Origin: Pseudomonas segetis
Lineage (GTDB): Bacteria; Pseudomonadota; Gammaproteobacteria; Pseudomonadales; Pseudomonadaceae
Length of the DNA stretch: 64,000 bases
Direction of reading: 5' to 3'
NCBI RefSeq assembly: GCF_900188155.1
Contig: NZ_FZOG01000002.1
Location: forward strand, 263,845-327,844
In this document: positions 36,922 to 44,945 of the stretch, piece after piece
Position numbering within the stretch: the first letter of the stretch is position 1
Layout of the letters: every line of letters begins with the position of its first letter
Made by a program: the position numbers and the translations under genes
The notes under the pieces: model-generated
The model's input: the letters and a program-made list of their open reading frames with translations, nothing else
What the model was told of the DNA's origin: nothing
The model's database searches: none

Positions 36922-37000
36922 GCTTGATGGGCCGTGACGCTGCAAGCCGCCTTGTGTATTCAACGCCAGCCACTTGCTTGTCAGCTGTCGAGGCCCGACC
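36922..37000 (+). promoter_or_regulatory. Probable nhaA-I (Li+/Na+-type) riboswitch upstream of nhaD
   Basis: Closing helix: GGGCC (36929-36933) pairs with GGCCC (36992-36996). Inside it, GAC-GCTG (36936-36942) pairs with CAGC-T-GTC (36982-36989, one bulged T), and CAAGC (36943-36947) with GCTTG (36976-36980). The single-stranded core GACGCTGCAAGCCGCC and GCCACTTGCTTGTCAGC match my memory of the conserved core of the nhaA-I class, which senses Li+ and controls Na+/H+ antiporter genes. It ends about 30 bases before the nhaD start, where a Na+/H+ antiporter is exactly the expected target. The class assignment is from memory and needs a covariance search; the nested pairing is seen directly. Confidence 0.78.
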
Positions 37001-37029
37001 GTACCGGACCGAACTCTGGAATTCTGATC

Positions 37030-38406
37030 ATGTATGTGTTGATGGCGTGTGTTTTTATATTTGGCTATCTGTGTATTGCTTTTGAGCATCCACTGAAAAT
37101 CGATAAAGCTGCATCGGCGCTTTTGACCGCAGTGATCTGCTGGACAGTGCTGGTACTGGGCGCAGACAGCATTCTGCCTGCCATTACCAATATCAACGTG
37201 ACGCACGGCGACAACTCGGGCTATGTCGTTCATCAACTGCGTGAGCATCTCGGCGAGATTTCCGAGATATTGTTCTTCCTGCTCGGCGCCATGGTCATAG
37301 TCGAACTTATCGACGCCCACGAAGGCTTTAAAGCCGTTACCGACCGGATCAAGACCAACAAGCGGGTCAACCTGCTGTGGCTGGTTGGCTTGCTGACCTT
37401 CTTCCTTTCGGCGGCACTGGATAACCTGACCACCACCATCGTCATGGTTTCACTGCTGCGCAAGTTGATCGATGACCAGAAAGATCGTTGGTTCTTCGCC
37501 GGGATAGTGGTCATTGCCGCAAACGCCGGTGGCGCCTGGTCGCCGATCGGCGACGTAACCACCACCATGCTCTGGATTGGCGGCCAGATCAGCGCCAGCA
37601 GCATCATCGTCAACCTGTTTATCCCAAGCCTGGTGTGCTTGATGGTGCCGCTGATCTATCTGAGCTTGCGCCTCAAAGGCGAAGTCGAGCGCCCGCCTGA
37701 ATATGAATCGCTGGAAAGCCATCGCGACCCAACCACCCCTTTCGAACGTAACCTGGTACTGGGCATCGGCCTGGGCTCGCTGCTGTTCGTGCCGGTCTTC
37801 AAATCCGTGACCCACCTGCCACCCTACATGGGCATCATGTTCGGCCTGGGCGTCATGTGGGTGGTGACCGAAATCATTCACCGTGGCAAGAACTCGGAAG
37901 AAAAACACCCCTTGTCAGTGATTGGTGTACTGCGCCGCATCGACACCACCAGCGTATTGTTCTTCCTCGGGATCTTGCTGGCAGTCTCAAGCCTGGCCAC
38001 TGCCGGTCACCTGGCCCAGGTCGCTGTTGCATTGAAAGAAAGCCTGGGCAACATCTACGCTATCAACATTGCCATCGGCCTGCTGTCATCCGTGGTCGAC
38101 AACGTGCCACTGGTTGCCGGCGCGATGAAAATGTATCCGCTGGTGAGCCCTGTAGCGATTGCCAGTGCAGGCAGCGACATTAACTGGCTGCAGAGTTTTG
38201 TCATCAATGGCGATTTCTGGGAGTTGCTGGCCTACTGCGCAGGCACCGGCGGCAGTTGCTTGATCATCGGCTCTGCCGCCGGCGTTGCGGCGATGGGCAT
38301 GGAGCGCATCAATTTTATCTGGTACCTGAAAACCATCAGTCTGCTGGCATTTCTGGGCTACATTGCCGGTGCTGCGACCTATATCGCCATCGCCGCGCTA
38401 AGCTGA
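37030..38406 (+). CDS. nhaD: Na+/H+ antiporter NhaD (ArsB/NhaD superfamily)
   Basis: Sodium/proton antiporter of the inner membrane, 458 residues with about 12 helices. Family landmarks are 'FFLLGAMVIVELIDAHEGF' (near residues 82-100), 'LSAALDNLTTTIVMVSLLRKL' (near 130-150), 'NAGGAWSPIGDVTTTMLW' (near 169-186) and 'LLSSVVDNVPLVAGAMKMYP' (near 350-370), with the conserved membrane Asp and Thr residues of NhaD. ATG at 37030 begins MYVLMACVFIFG; upstream in-frame codons fall inside the structured leader. The ribosome site (CTGGAATT) is weak and close to the riboswitch, which suggests control at translation initiation. It is followed by a small regulator gene. Confidence 0.95.
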   Translation: MYVLMACVFIFGYLCIAFEHPLKIDKAASALLTAVICWTVLVLGADSILPAITNINVTHGDNSGYVVHQLREHLGEISEILFFLLGAMVIVELIDAHEGFKAVTDRIKTNKRVNLLWLVGLLTFFLSAALDNLTTTIVMVSLLRKLIDDQKDRWFFAGIVVIAANAGGAWSPIGDVTTTMLWIGGQISASSIIVNLFIPSLVCLMVPLIYLSLRLKGEVERPPEYESLESHRDPTTPFERNLVLGIGLGSLLFVPVFKSVTHLPPYMGIMFGLGVMWVVTEIIHRGKNSEEKHPLSVIGVLRRIDTTSVLFFLGILLAVSSLATAGHLAQVAVALKESLGNIYAINIAIGLLSSVVDNVPLVAGAMKMYPLVSPVAIASAGSDINWLQSFVINGDFWELLAYCAGTGGSCLIIGSAAGVAAMGMERINFIWYLKTISLLAFLGYIAGAATYIAIAALS

Positions 38407-38432
38407 CACCGACAAACTTGAAGGAGCCATGC

Positions 38433-38735
38433 ATGCCCCAGGCGATCAGTAAAACCAAAAGCAGTTTTTACCGGCGCCTGTATGTCGCCTGGCTGATCGA
38501 CACTGGCAGCGCGACGAGTATCCCGGCACTGATGGACGCCACAGGCATGCCCCGGCGCACGGCACAAGACACGGTTAATGCCCTGGCCGAGCTGGATATT
38601 CTCTGTGAGTTCGAGCAACAGCCAGGCACCCGCAACAATGCCGGGCATTATCTCATCCGCGACTGGGGCGCCATCGACAAACACTGGATTGGCGCTAACC
38701 TCAAGGCTATCAAGCAGGCCCTCGATTATCCCTAG
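38433..38735 (+). CDS. Small winged-helix DNA-binding protein
   Basis: Protein of 100 residues. 'TSIPALMDATGMPRRTAQDTVNALAELDILCEF' (residues 27-59) has the pattern of a helix-turn-helix followed by a wing, as in ArsR/YfeC-like regulators; the C-terminus 'HYLIRDWGAIDKHWIGANLKAIKQAL' is a conserved tail. AAGGAG is six bases before ATG. It starts 26 bases after nhaD and 16 before the next gene, so it may be in the same transcript. A role in controlling nhaD is possible but not shown. Confidence 0.82.
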   Translation: MPQAISKTKSSFYRRLYVAWLIDTGSATSIPALMDATGMPRRTAQDTVNALAELDILCEFEQQPGTRNNAGHYLIRDWGAIDKHWIGANLKAIKQALDYP

Positions 38736-38751
38736 TCACCGGAGCCTGAAA

Positions 38752-39312
38752 ATGAGCGCACGCAAACGCATACTCCTGGTTGTACTGGTTCTAATTGCTC
38801 TGTTTGCCTTGTGCGAAGCCCTGGGCATTCGCCAGCAGTTCAGCCTTGAAGGGCTCAAGTCGGTCATTGTCATGCACCAGTTTGCCGGGCTGTTGCTCTT
38901 CTCCCTGCTGTTCGCCCTGGGTAACTTGATCCAGATTCCCGGCTGGATATTTCTAGCCGCTGCGGTCTTGACACTTGGCCGGCTGTGGGGCGGCGTGGCG
39001 ACCTACGTAGCGGCCTGCTTCTCCTGCATGCTGACTTACCTGAGCGTTCGTTTTATTGGTGGCGATGCCCTGCGCGAAATCGACAACCGCCTGGCCAAGC
39101 GCCTGCTGGCTGGCCTGGATAAGCACCCGCTCAGCAGCATTATCGGCTTGCGCATGTTGATGCAAACACTGCCAGCGCTAAACTACACATTGGCACTTTC
39201 CGGTGTACGTATGCGCCACTACGTACTCGGCACCCTTCTTGGCTTACCGTTGCCGATTGCGCTCTACTGCATTTTTTTCGACTACCTGGCCAAGGTGCTG
39301 CACATCAGTTGA
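38752..39312 (+). CDS. VTT-domain (DedA/TVP38-like) membrane protein
   Basis: Integral membrane protein of 186 residues with about five hydrophobic segments. 'LQ-PGW-F' style features are visible: 'GNLIQIPGWIFLAAAVLTLGRLWG' (near residues 63-86), followed by 'VGLRMLMQTLPALNYTLALSGVRM'-like 'IIGLRMLMQTLPALNYTLALSG' (near 132-153) with the conserved Arg and Asn-Tyr. The VTT domain is shared with lipid scramblases and flippases such as DedA. GGAGCCTG precedes the start. The substrate is unknown. Confidence 0.85.
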   Translation: MSARKRILLVVLVLIALFALCEALGIRQQFSLEGLKSVIVMHQFAGLLLFSLLFALGNLIQIPGWIFLAAAVLTLGRLWGGVATYVAACFSCMLTYLSVRFIGGDALREIDNRLAKRLLAGLDKHPLSSIIGLRMLMQTLPALNYTLALSGVRMRHYVLGTLLGLPLPIALYCIFFDYLAKVLHIS

Positions 39313-39384
39313 ATCACAAGACTGCTGGCCATTAGCGGCGCAGTGTGAATAATGCCCCGCTGACCACCTTGTTTACGGATTACC

Positions 39385-40401
39385 ATGCCCCGCCCACCTG
39401 CACATTCCCCTGCGAAGAAACCGGTCACTAGAACACCGACGACCGCCAAAGCCGATCAAGCCAAGGGGCAACTGCATCCACGTAACCGTCATCAAGGCCG
39501 CTACGACTTCCCGGCACTGATCCAGGCCAGCCCGGAACTTGCCGCCTTCGTAATCATTAACCCGTACGGCAAGGAAAGTATCGACTTCGCCAATCCCGAG
39601 GCAGTGAAAGTGTTCAACCGTGCCCTGCTCAAGCAGTTCTACGGCATTGAGCACTGGGATATTCCAGCCGATTACCTGTGCCCGCCCATTCCCGGACGTG
39701 CCGATTACCTGCACTACCTCGCTGATTTGCTGGCAAAAAACAACGCCGGAGTGATTCCCCGGGGTCGCCACATCAAAGCGCTGGATATCGGCGTAGGCGC
39801 CAACTGCATTTATCCGTTACTTGGCCACCATGAATACAACTGGCAGTTTGTTGGTTCGGATATCGCCAGCAGTGCGATCGACTCTGCCCAGGCCATCATC
39901 AACGCCAACCCTGGCCTGGATGGAGCCATTGAGCTGCGCCTGCAAACAGACAGCAGCCATGTTCTGGACGGTTTGATCCGCGACGATGATCGTTTCGACA
40001 TCACCCTGTGCAATCCACCCTTCCATGCCTCGGCCGATGAAGCAACACGCGGCAGCACCCGCAAATGGCGCAACCTGGGCAAACTCGATCCCAAGCGCAA
40101 ATTACCGGTGCTGAATTTTGGCGGCCAGGCTGCAGAGTTGTGGTGCAAAGGGGGTGAAGCGGCCTTTGTCGCGCGCCTGATCAACGAAAGCGCCAACCAT
40201 GGCCAGCAAGTGCTGTGGTTCAGCACCCTGATATCCAAGGCGGGCAATCTTGGCGGGGTCTATAGCGCACTCAACAAGGTTGGCGCGCAAGAGGTGCGCA
40301 CCGTGGAAATGGCTCAGGGCCAGAAGCAAAGCCGGTTTGTCGCCTGGTCATTCCTGGACAAGCAGGCTCGAGCGCACTGGGTCAAAAGCCGCTGGCACTG
40401 A
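39385..40401 (+). CDS. rlmF: 23S rRNA (adenine(1618)-N(6))-methyltransferase RlmF
   Basis: SAM-dependent methyltransferase that modifies A1618 of 23S rRNA, 338 residues. The N-terminus has the family block '[18 protein letters not shown]' (near residues 30-47). Motif I is '[15 protein letters not shown]' (near 132-146) and motif IV is '[16 protein letters not shown]' (near 205-220), containing N-P-P-F for adenine N6 transfer. '[13 protein letters not shown]' is a conserved later block. The first ~25 residues are basic and low-complexity, as usual. Monocistronic. Confidence 0.96.
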   Translation: MPRPPAHSPAKKPVTRTPTTAKADQAKGQLHPRNRHQGRYDFPALIQASPELAAFVIINPYGKESIDFANPEAVKVFNRALLKQFYGIEHWDIPADYLCPPIPGRADYLHYLADLLAKNNAGVIPRGRHIKALDIGVGANCIYPLLGHHEYNWQFVGSDIASSAIDSAQAIINANPGLDGAIELRLQTDSSHVLDGLIRDDDRFDITLCNPPFHASADEATRGSTRKWRNLGKLDPKRKLPVLNFGGQAAELWCKGGEAAFVARLINESANHGQQVLWFSTLISKAGNLGGVYSALNKVGAQEVRTVEMAQGQKQSRFVAWSFLDKQARAHWVKSRWH

Positions 40402-40427
40402 GGGCCGAGGCGAGGCTTTAACAGTGG

Positions 40428-40886
40428 CTACAGCTCTCGCGACATCAACCACTGTTCTTTGCCCCAGGCTTCGAAAGGCTCCAGCACACTCCAGCCGCGT
40501 TTGGCGTAGTAATCGCTTTTGTCGTGGGTATGCAGGTACAGGCTTGTGTTGCCCATGGCTCGTGCATGGTTGCAAATGCCTTCGATCAACCGCTCGGCCA
40601 AGCCTTGACCACGAGCCTCGGGCGCAACCAATACGCACGCAAGCCAGGGGCCAAGATCGGGACGGCTTGATAAGTCGTCCCGAGCAAGCGCCGCGCCACC
40701 GAGCAATTGGTCGCCCTCGGTGACAATCAAGGACTTCCAAGTGCCATCGGCCTGCCCCGCTGCAAATTCCTGCTGCCACTGGGCAAGACTTTGCCCGACG
40801 TACTCATAGCTGAACTGTCGATACAAACGCTCGGCCATGGTGTCACAGTGATGCATCTGATTTTCCAGCCAGTCCATTCGCAGCAT
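40428..40886 (-). CDS. GNAT-family N-acetyltransferase
   Basis: Predicted acetyl-CoA-dependent acetyltransferase of 152 residues. The acetyl-CoA loop is 'VLVAPEARGQGLAERLIEGI' (near residues 85-104), with the R-G-x-G-x-A pattern, and motif B is 'LYLHTHDKSDYYAKRGWSVLE'. ATG at 40886 gives the N-terminus MLRMDWLENQ and has AGGGG four bases upstream; another Met at 40913 is possible. Close family relatives act on small amines; the substrate is unknown. It converges with rlmF over 26 bases. Confidence 0.88.
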   Translation of the reverse strand: MLRMDWLENQMHHCDTMAERLYRQFSYEYVGQSLAQWQQEFAAGQADGTWKSLIVTEGDQLLGGAALARDDLSSRPDLGPWLACVLVAPEARGQGLAERLIEGICNHARAMGNTSLYLHTHDKSDYYAKRGWSVLEPFEAWGKEQWLMSREL

Positions 40887-40986
40887 AAAACCCCTGTTGT
40901 GTGTGCGGAGCATGTAGTCCCGGCTGACAACCAGCCAGGTTTAGCGCTGCAATGTTAAATGCGTGCTTTAGCGAAGTTGTATCAAA

Positions 40987-41616
40987 CTACAGGTCACCGG
41001 TCATGGTGACCACCTCATAAATACCGGCAATCAGCAACTGGATGCCTATCACCGCCAGTATCAACCCCATGAGTTGAGTGATTATTTTTAGACCGTTGCC
41101 GCCGATGATCGCCACCACACGCGCACTAAAAATAAAGCAAAAAAACGTAATCAGCCCCAGCAGTGCATACATTGAGATAGTCATGATCGCCCCCATGGAA
41201 CCTTCGGAAGCCGAATAATTCATCGCGGTTGCAATAGTGCCCGGCCCCACCAGAATAGGAACAGCAATAGGGCTGACTGCAATATCCGTATCTCCGTCAT
41301 CTTCTGAGTGAGAGGTGGAGTTGTACCCCTGCAGCATTTGATAACCGATGATAAAAACCAAGATACCGCCAGTAATACGCAAGGCTGGCAACGTGATACC
41401 CAGCAGGTGAAACAGCGTCTTACCCAGCAATGAAAAAAACACCACGACACCAAAAGCAATCAGCGTTGACTTGACCGCAATCCGGTAACGCTCTGCTTTA
41501 TCTACTTTACGGGTCAAGCCAGCAAAGACCGCCGTATTGGGAATCGGGTTAGTGATCGCAAAAAAACCGAGGAAAATAGTAATAAGCCGACCGTACATAT
41601 CCATTTCCATGCCCAT
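40987..41616 (-). CDS. MarC-family integral membrane protein
   Basis: Inner-membrane protein of 209 residues with six hydrophobic segments, family UPF0056/MarC (YhgN-like). Landmarks are 'FLGFFAITNPIPNTAVFAGLT' (near residues 15-35) and 'VSPIAVPILVGPGTIATAMNYS' (near 114-135), the characteristic M-P-I-L/G-P-G pattern. MarC was once linked to antibiotic resistance, which later work did not support; the function is unknown. The central loop is acidic and Ser-rich ('STSHSEDDGDTD'). Confidence 0.9.
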   Translation of the reverse strand: MGMEMDMYGRLITIFLGFFAITNPIPNTAVFAGLTRKVDKAERYRIAVKSTLIAFGVVVFFSLLGKTLFHLLGITLPALRITGGILVFIIGYQMLQGYNSTSHSEDDGDTDIAVSPIAVPILVGPGTIATAMNYSASEGSMGAIMTISMYALLGLITFFCFIFSARVVAIIGGNGLKIITQLMGLILAVIGIQLLIAGIYEVVTMTGDL

Positions 41617-42171
41617 GGCATTGCTCCTTTAAAGGCGGTTGCGAAGTCGCCATGCCTCTTTGGCGGACTCCAGTCCCTGCTGATGTTGAAAGCGACAAAT
41701 CGATCAAATCCCCCGCTTGCTTCCTTGTTTCTAGCCGCTGCGAGTACAGCTATCGCCCATATTACAGTCGCGCCTTTTATGCATTCCTCTGTAAGTACCA
41801 ATACCCCATCCTAAAGTTAGGGCCAGCAAAGCATCCCAATTACCAGGCGAGCGTTTCGCCAGAGCCGACAGCCTGTCTTCACAGATCAGAACGAACACAG
41901 GAAAATCATCTCGACCAGAAGCCGCGCTTTGCCGGCCTAGGTGCTGCTGCCCGCCAACACGGCATTAGCAAAGAGCGCCTGCTTGACTGCCAGACCTAGG
42001 GCTCAAAGCTATTAAATTGATCCGCCACTCGGCGAGTTGCTTGCCGGTCGGTAAACTGCCTTGGCAAGCCAATCTGCCAAACAAGACCCGATGCCAGGGC
42101 TAGCGTTAAGATACCCAGATGACAGAGTGCAATACTCAATGCACAACCCACCCGTCGCCAGTGGAGCCAGC
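41617..42171. other. 555-base intergenic region; no gene recognised
   Basis: Divergent spacer between marC (-) and the amidase gene (+). An open frame of 115 codons (41652-41999) has no ribosome site and an ordinary-looking, non-homologous translation, so I do not call it. I see no known RNA motif and no MITE-like end here. Confidence 0.45.
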
Positions 42172-43881
42172 ATGATTGAAGTAACCGAAGCATCCATTGC
42201 CGAGTTGCGAGCCGCGCTCGAATCCGGCCAAACCACTGCTGTTGAGCTTGTTCAAGCCTACCTTGAGCGCATTGAAGCCTACGACGGCGCAAACACATCC
42301 ACCGCGCTTAATGCGGTGGTGGTGCGCAACCCAGATGCGCTGAAGGAAGCCCAGGCCTCGGATGAGCGCCGTGCCCATGGCGAAACCCTTGGCCCGCTCG
42401 ACGGCATTCCTTACACAGCCAAGGACAGCTACCTGGTAAAGGGCCTGACCGCCGCCTCTGGCAGCCCGGCGTTCAAGGACCTGATTGCCTATCGCGACGC
42501 CTTCACCGTGGAGCGCCTGCGCGCCGCCGGGGCGATTTGCCTGGGCAAGACCAATATGCCGCCCATGGCCAACGGGGGTATGCAACGCGGTGTATATGGC
42601 CGCGCAGAAAGCCCCTATAACGGCGCCTACCTGACAGCACCCTTCGCCTCAGGCTCATCCAATGGCGCTGGCACGGCAACGGCAGCCAGCTTTGCAGCCT
42701 TCGGCCTTGCCGAGGAAACCTGGTCCAGCGGTCGTGGCCCTGCATCCAATAATGGCTTGTGCGCCTACACGCCTTCGCGCGGGGTCATTTCCGTACGCGG
42801 CAACTGGCCATTAACGCCAACCATGGATGTGGTCGTGCCCTACGCCCGAACCATGGCCGATTTGTTCGAAGTGCTGGATATCATCGTCGCCGATGATCCC
42901 GATACCCGTGGAGATCTATGGCGGATGCAGCCTTGGGTACCTATCCCCAGCGCCTCCTCGGTGCGTCCTGTCGCCTACCCAAGCCTCGCCTCCAAGCCCG
43001 ATGCATTGGCGGGTAAGCGTTTCGGCGTACCACGCATGTATATCAACGCCGACCCCGACGCCGGCACCTCGGAAAAACCGGGAATCGGCGGGCCTACCGG
43101 CCAGAAAATCATCACCCGCGACTCGATGATCGCGCTCTGGCAACAGGCCCGTAAAACCCTCGAGGCCGCTGGTGCCGAAGTGATCGAGGTCGATTTCCCG
43201 ATGATTTCCAACTGCGAAGGAGACCGCCCTGGCGCGCCAACGGTATTCACCCGCGACCTGATACCCAAGAACTACATGCATCATGAATTGTGGGAGCTCT
43301 CGGCCTGGGCTTTTGACGACTTCCTGCAGGCCAACGGCGATCCCAAGCTGAACCGCCTGGCCGATGTCGACGGGGCACAGATCTTTCCCCACGACCCCGG
43401 CACCTTGCCAAACCGGGAAGATGACTTGGCCGCCGGCATGGATGAATACGTGCGCATGGCCAAGAACGGCATCATCCCCTGGGACCAGATCACCACCCTG
43501 CCAGACGGCCTGCGTGCACTCGAGCAGATTCGCAGAACCGACCTTGAGCAATGGATGGATCGACTGGGCCTTGATGCAGTGATCTTCCCAACAGTGGCCG
43601 ATATTGGCCCGGCGGATGCGGATGTGAATATCAAGTCCGCGGACATCGCCTGGAGCAACGGCGTCTGGGTTGCCAATGGCAACCTCGCCATCCGCCACCT
43701 GGGCGTGCCAACCGTCACTGTGCCAATGGGCGTGCTGGCCGACATCGGCATGCCTGCCGGACTGACCTTTGCCGGTCGCGCCTATGATGATTCTGCGCTG
43801 CTGAGCCTGGCCTCGGCCTATGAAGCCACCGGCTCGAAACGCTTGATCCCACCGCGCACGCCACCGCTGCAACAGCGCTGA
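42172..43881 (+). CDS. Amidase (amidase-signature family)
   Basis: Predicted amide hydrolase of 569 residues. The Ser-cisSer-Lys triad can be placed: Lys84 in 'YTAKDSYLVKG', Ser162/163 in 'ASGSSNGAG', and the nucleophile Ser186 in 'EETWSSGRGPAS', where the usual G-G-S-x-R-x-P is W-S-S-G-R-G-P. ATG at 42172 is preceded by GGAG. Closest-looking relatives are the fungal-like and allophanate-hydrolase-like amidases. A LysR gene follows in the same direction and an amidohydrolase operon faces it, so a role in catabolism of an amide or N-acyl compound is plausible. Substrate unknown. Confidence 0.9.
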   Translation: MIEVTEASIAELRAALESGQTTAVELVQAYLERIEAYDGANTSTALNAVVVRNPDALKEAQASDERRAHGETLGPLDGIPYTAKDSYLVKGLTAASGSPAFKDLIAYRDAFTVERLRAAGAICLGKTNMPPMANGGMQRGVYGRAESPYNGAYLTAPFASGSSNGAGTATAASFAAFGLAEETWSSGRGPASNNGLCAYTPSRGVISVRGNWPLTPTMDVVVPYARTMADLFEVLDIIVADDPDTRGDLWRMQPWVPIPSASSVRPVAYPSLASKPDALAGKRFGVPRMYINADPDAGTSEKPGIGGPTGQKIITRDSMIALWQQARKTLEAAGAEVIEVDFPMISNCEGDRPGAPTVFTRDLIPKNYMHHELWELSAWAFDDFLQANGDPKLNRLADVDGAQIFPHDPGTLPNREDDLAAGMDEYVRMAKNGIIPWDQITTLPDGLRALEQIRRTDLEQWMDRLGLDAVIFPTVADIGPADADVNIKSADIAWSNGVWVANGNLAIRHLGVPTVTVPMGVLADIGMPAGLTFAGRAYDDSALLSLASAYEATGSKRLIPPRTPPLQQR

Positions 43882-43892
43882 TACGCCACAGT

Positions 43893-43920
43893 CATCAAGG
43901 GCCAAGCCAGGCCCTTGATG
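43893..43920 (+). terminator. Hairpin after the amidase gene
   Basis: CATCAAGGGCC (43893-43903) pairs perfectly with GGCCCTTGATG (43910-43920) around AAGCCA, 11 bases after the amidase stop. A T-run is missing but the stem is long and GC-rich. Confidence 0.7.
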
Positions 43921-44034
43921 TGCAATCGGCCCTCACTTCCTTGTGCTAATGCAAAGATGCAGAACCCGCTAGAGCGAGCAGCAATACCCATATAAGATCA
44001 AGACAATAGGTATTAATGCGTCAAGAGTATTGCC

Positions 44035-44931
44035 ATGCGGATTGATCTACGTCATCTACGCGCCTTCGAGGCAGTTGCCGAAGAGCTTCATTTCCGCCGG
44101 GCGGCCGAGCGCCTGAGCTTGGCGCAACCCGCACTGAGCAGGACTATCCAGCAACTGGAGGAAAGCGTAGGCGAGGAGCTGTTGTTACGGAGCAACCGAC
44201 GGGTTGAGCTGACCGAAGCCGGACGGGTGTTTCTTGCGGGCAGTCGAACAATATTCGAACAACTGGACAACGCCGTACAACAGGCGCGCAAGGCCGGTGC
44301 AGGGCAAATTGGCCAACTGCGCATCGGCTATACCGACTTTGCAGTGTCAGGCCAATTGCCTTCCATACTCGAAGGTTTTCATCGCTGCTACCCCGAGATC
44401 AGGGCCGAACTGATATTTGGATCGACCCAGCAGCAACTGGAAATGCTTAACGAAGGTTCAATCGAATTTGCTTTTGTGACCGGCCCATTGCTGGAGCCGA
44501 ACATGGACAGCATTGAGATCCAGCGTGACCGCTTTGTCGCGGCCCTGTCCCATCTTCACCCGCTTGCCAGTCGCTCGGAACTCACACTTGCCGAGTTGGC
44601 CAAAGAGCCATTTGTACTGGGCAGCATGAGCCATTGGGCCTACTTCCGCCGTCATCTCGATGCGCTGTGCCTGAGCGCTAACTTTTTGCCTGAAGTGGCT
44701 CAAGAAGCATTCAACAGCGAAGGCATCTTTGGCTTTGTCGCAGCCAATATCGGCGTAACCATTCACCTTGAGAGTTCAGCCAACTACAGCCGCAAAGGCG
44801 TGGTGGTGGTGCCGCTCAAGGACGTTGATACCCGCCTATGTACACTGGCAGCTTGGTTAAAGACCGGCATAACGCCGGTCCAACAGAAGTTTATCGAGTT
44901 TCTCAGGCAGTACCCTCGCCCCGGCAATTGA
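44035..44931 (+). CDS. LysR-family transcriptional regulator
   Basis: LysR-type regulator of 298 residues. The N-terminal winged helix-turn-helix is clear ('FEAVAEELHFRRAAERLSLAQPALSRTIQQLE', residues 11-42), followed by a substrate-binding domain starting near residue 92 ('IGQLRIGYTDFAVSG'). It stands between the amidase gene (same strand) and the convergent CobW-GTPase operon, so it may control one or both. Upstream, AATACC...GGTATT (about 43985-44015) is a short inverted repeat that could be its box. The inducer is unknown. Confidence 0.95.
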   Translation: MRIDLRHLRAFEAVAEELHFRRAAERLSLAQPALSRTIQQLEESVGEELLLRSNRRVELTEAGRVFLAGSRTIFEQLDNAVQQARKAGAGQIGQLRIGYTDFAVSGQLPSILEGFHRCYPEIRAELIFGSTQQQLEMLNEGSIEFAFVTGPLLEPNMDSIEIQRDRFVAALSHLHPLASRSELTLAELAKEPFVLGSMSHWAYFRRHLDALCLSANFLPEVAQEAFNSEGIFGFVAANIGVTIHLESSANYSRKGVVVVPLKDVDTRLCTLAAWLKTGITPVQQKFIEFLRQYPRPGN

Positions 44932-44945
44932 ATCAAGCAGACGGA

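Noticed and set aside
36767..36973. A 68-codon frame on the minus strand across the nhaD leader, whose translation looks conserved
   Set aside because: The part that looks conserved is antisense to the structured leader; RNA conservation explains it. No ribosome site precedes it.
41652..41999. A 115-codon open frame in the gap between marC and the amidase gene
   Set aside because: No ribosome binding site, no recognisable domain or signal, and composition like intergenic sequence.
42916..43905. A 329-codon frame antisense to the amidase gene
   Set aside because: It is the shadow of the well-supported amidase frame; no start signal or homology.
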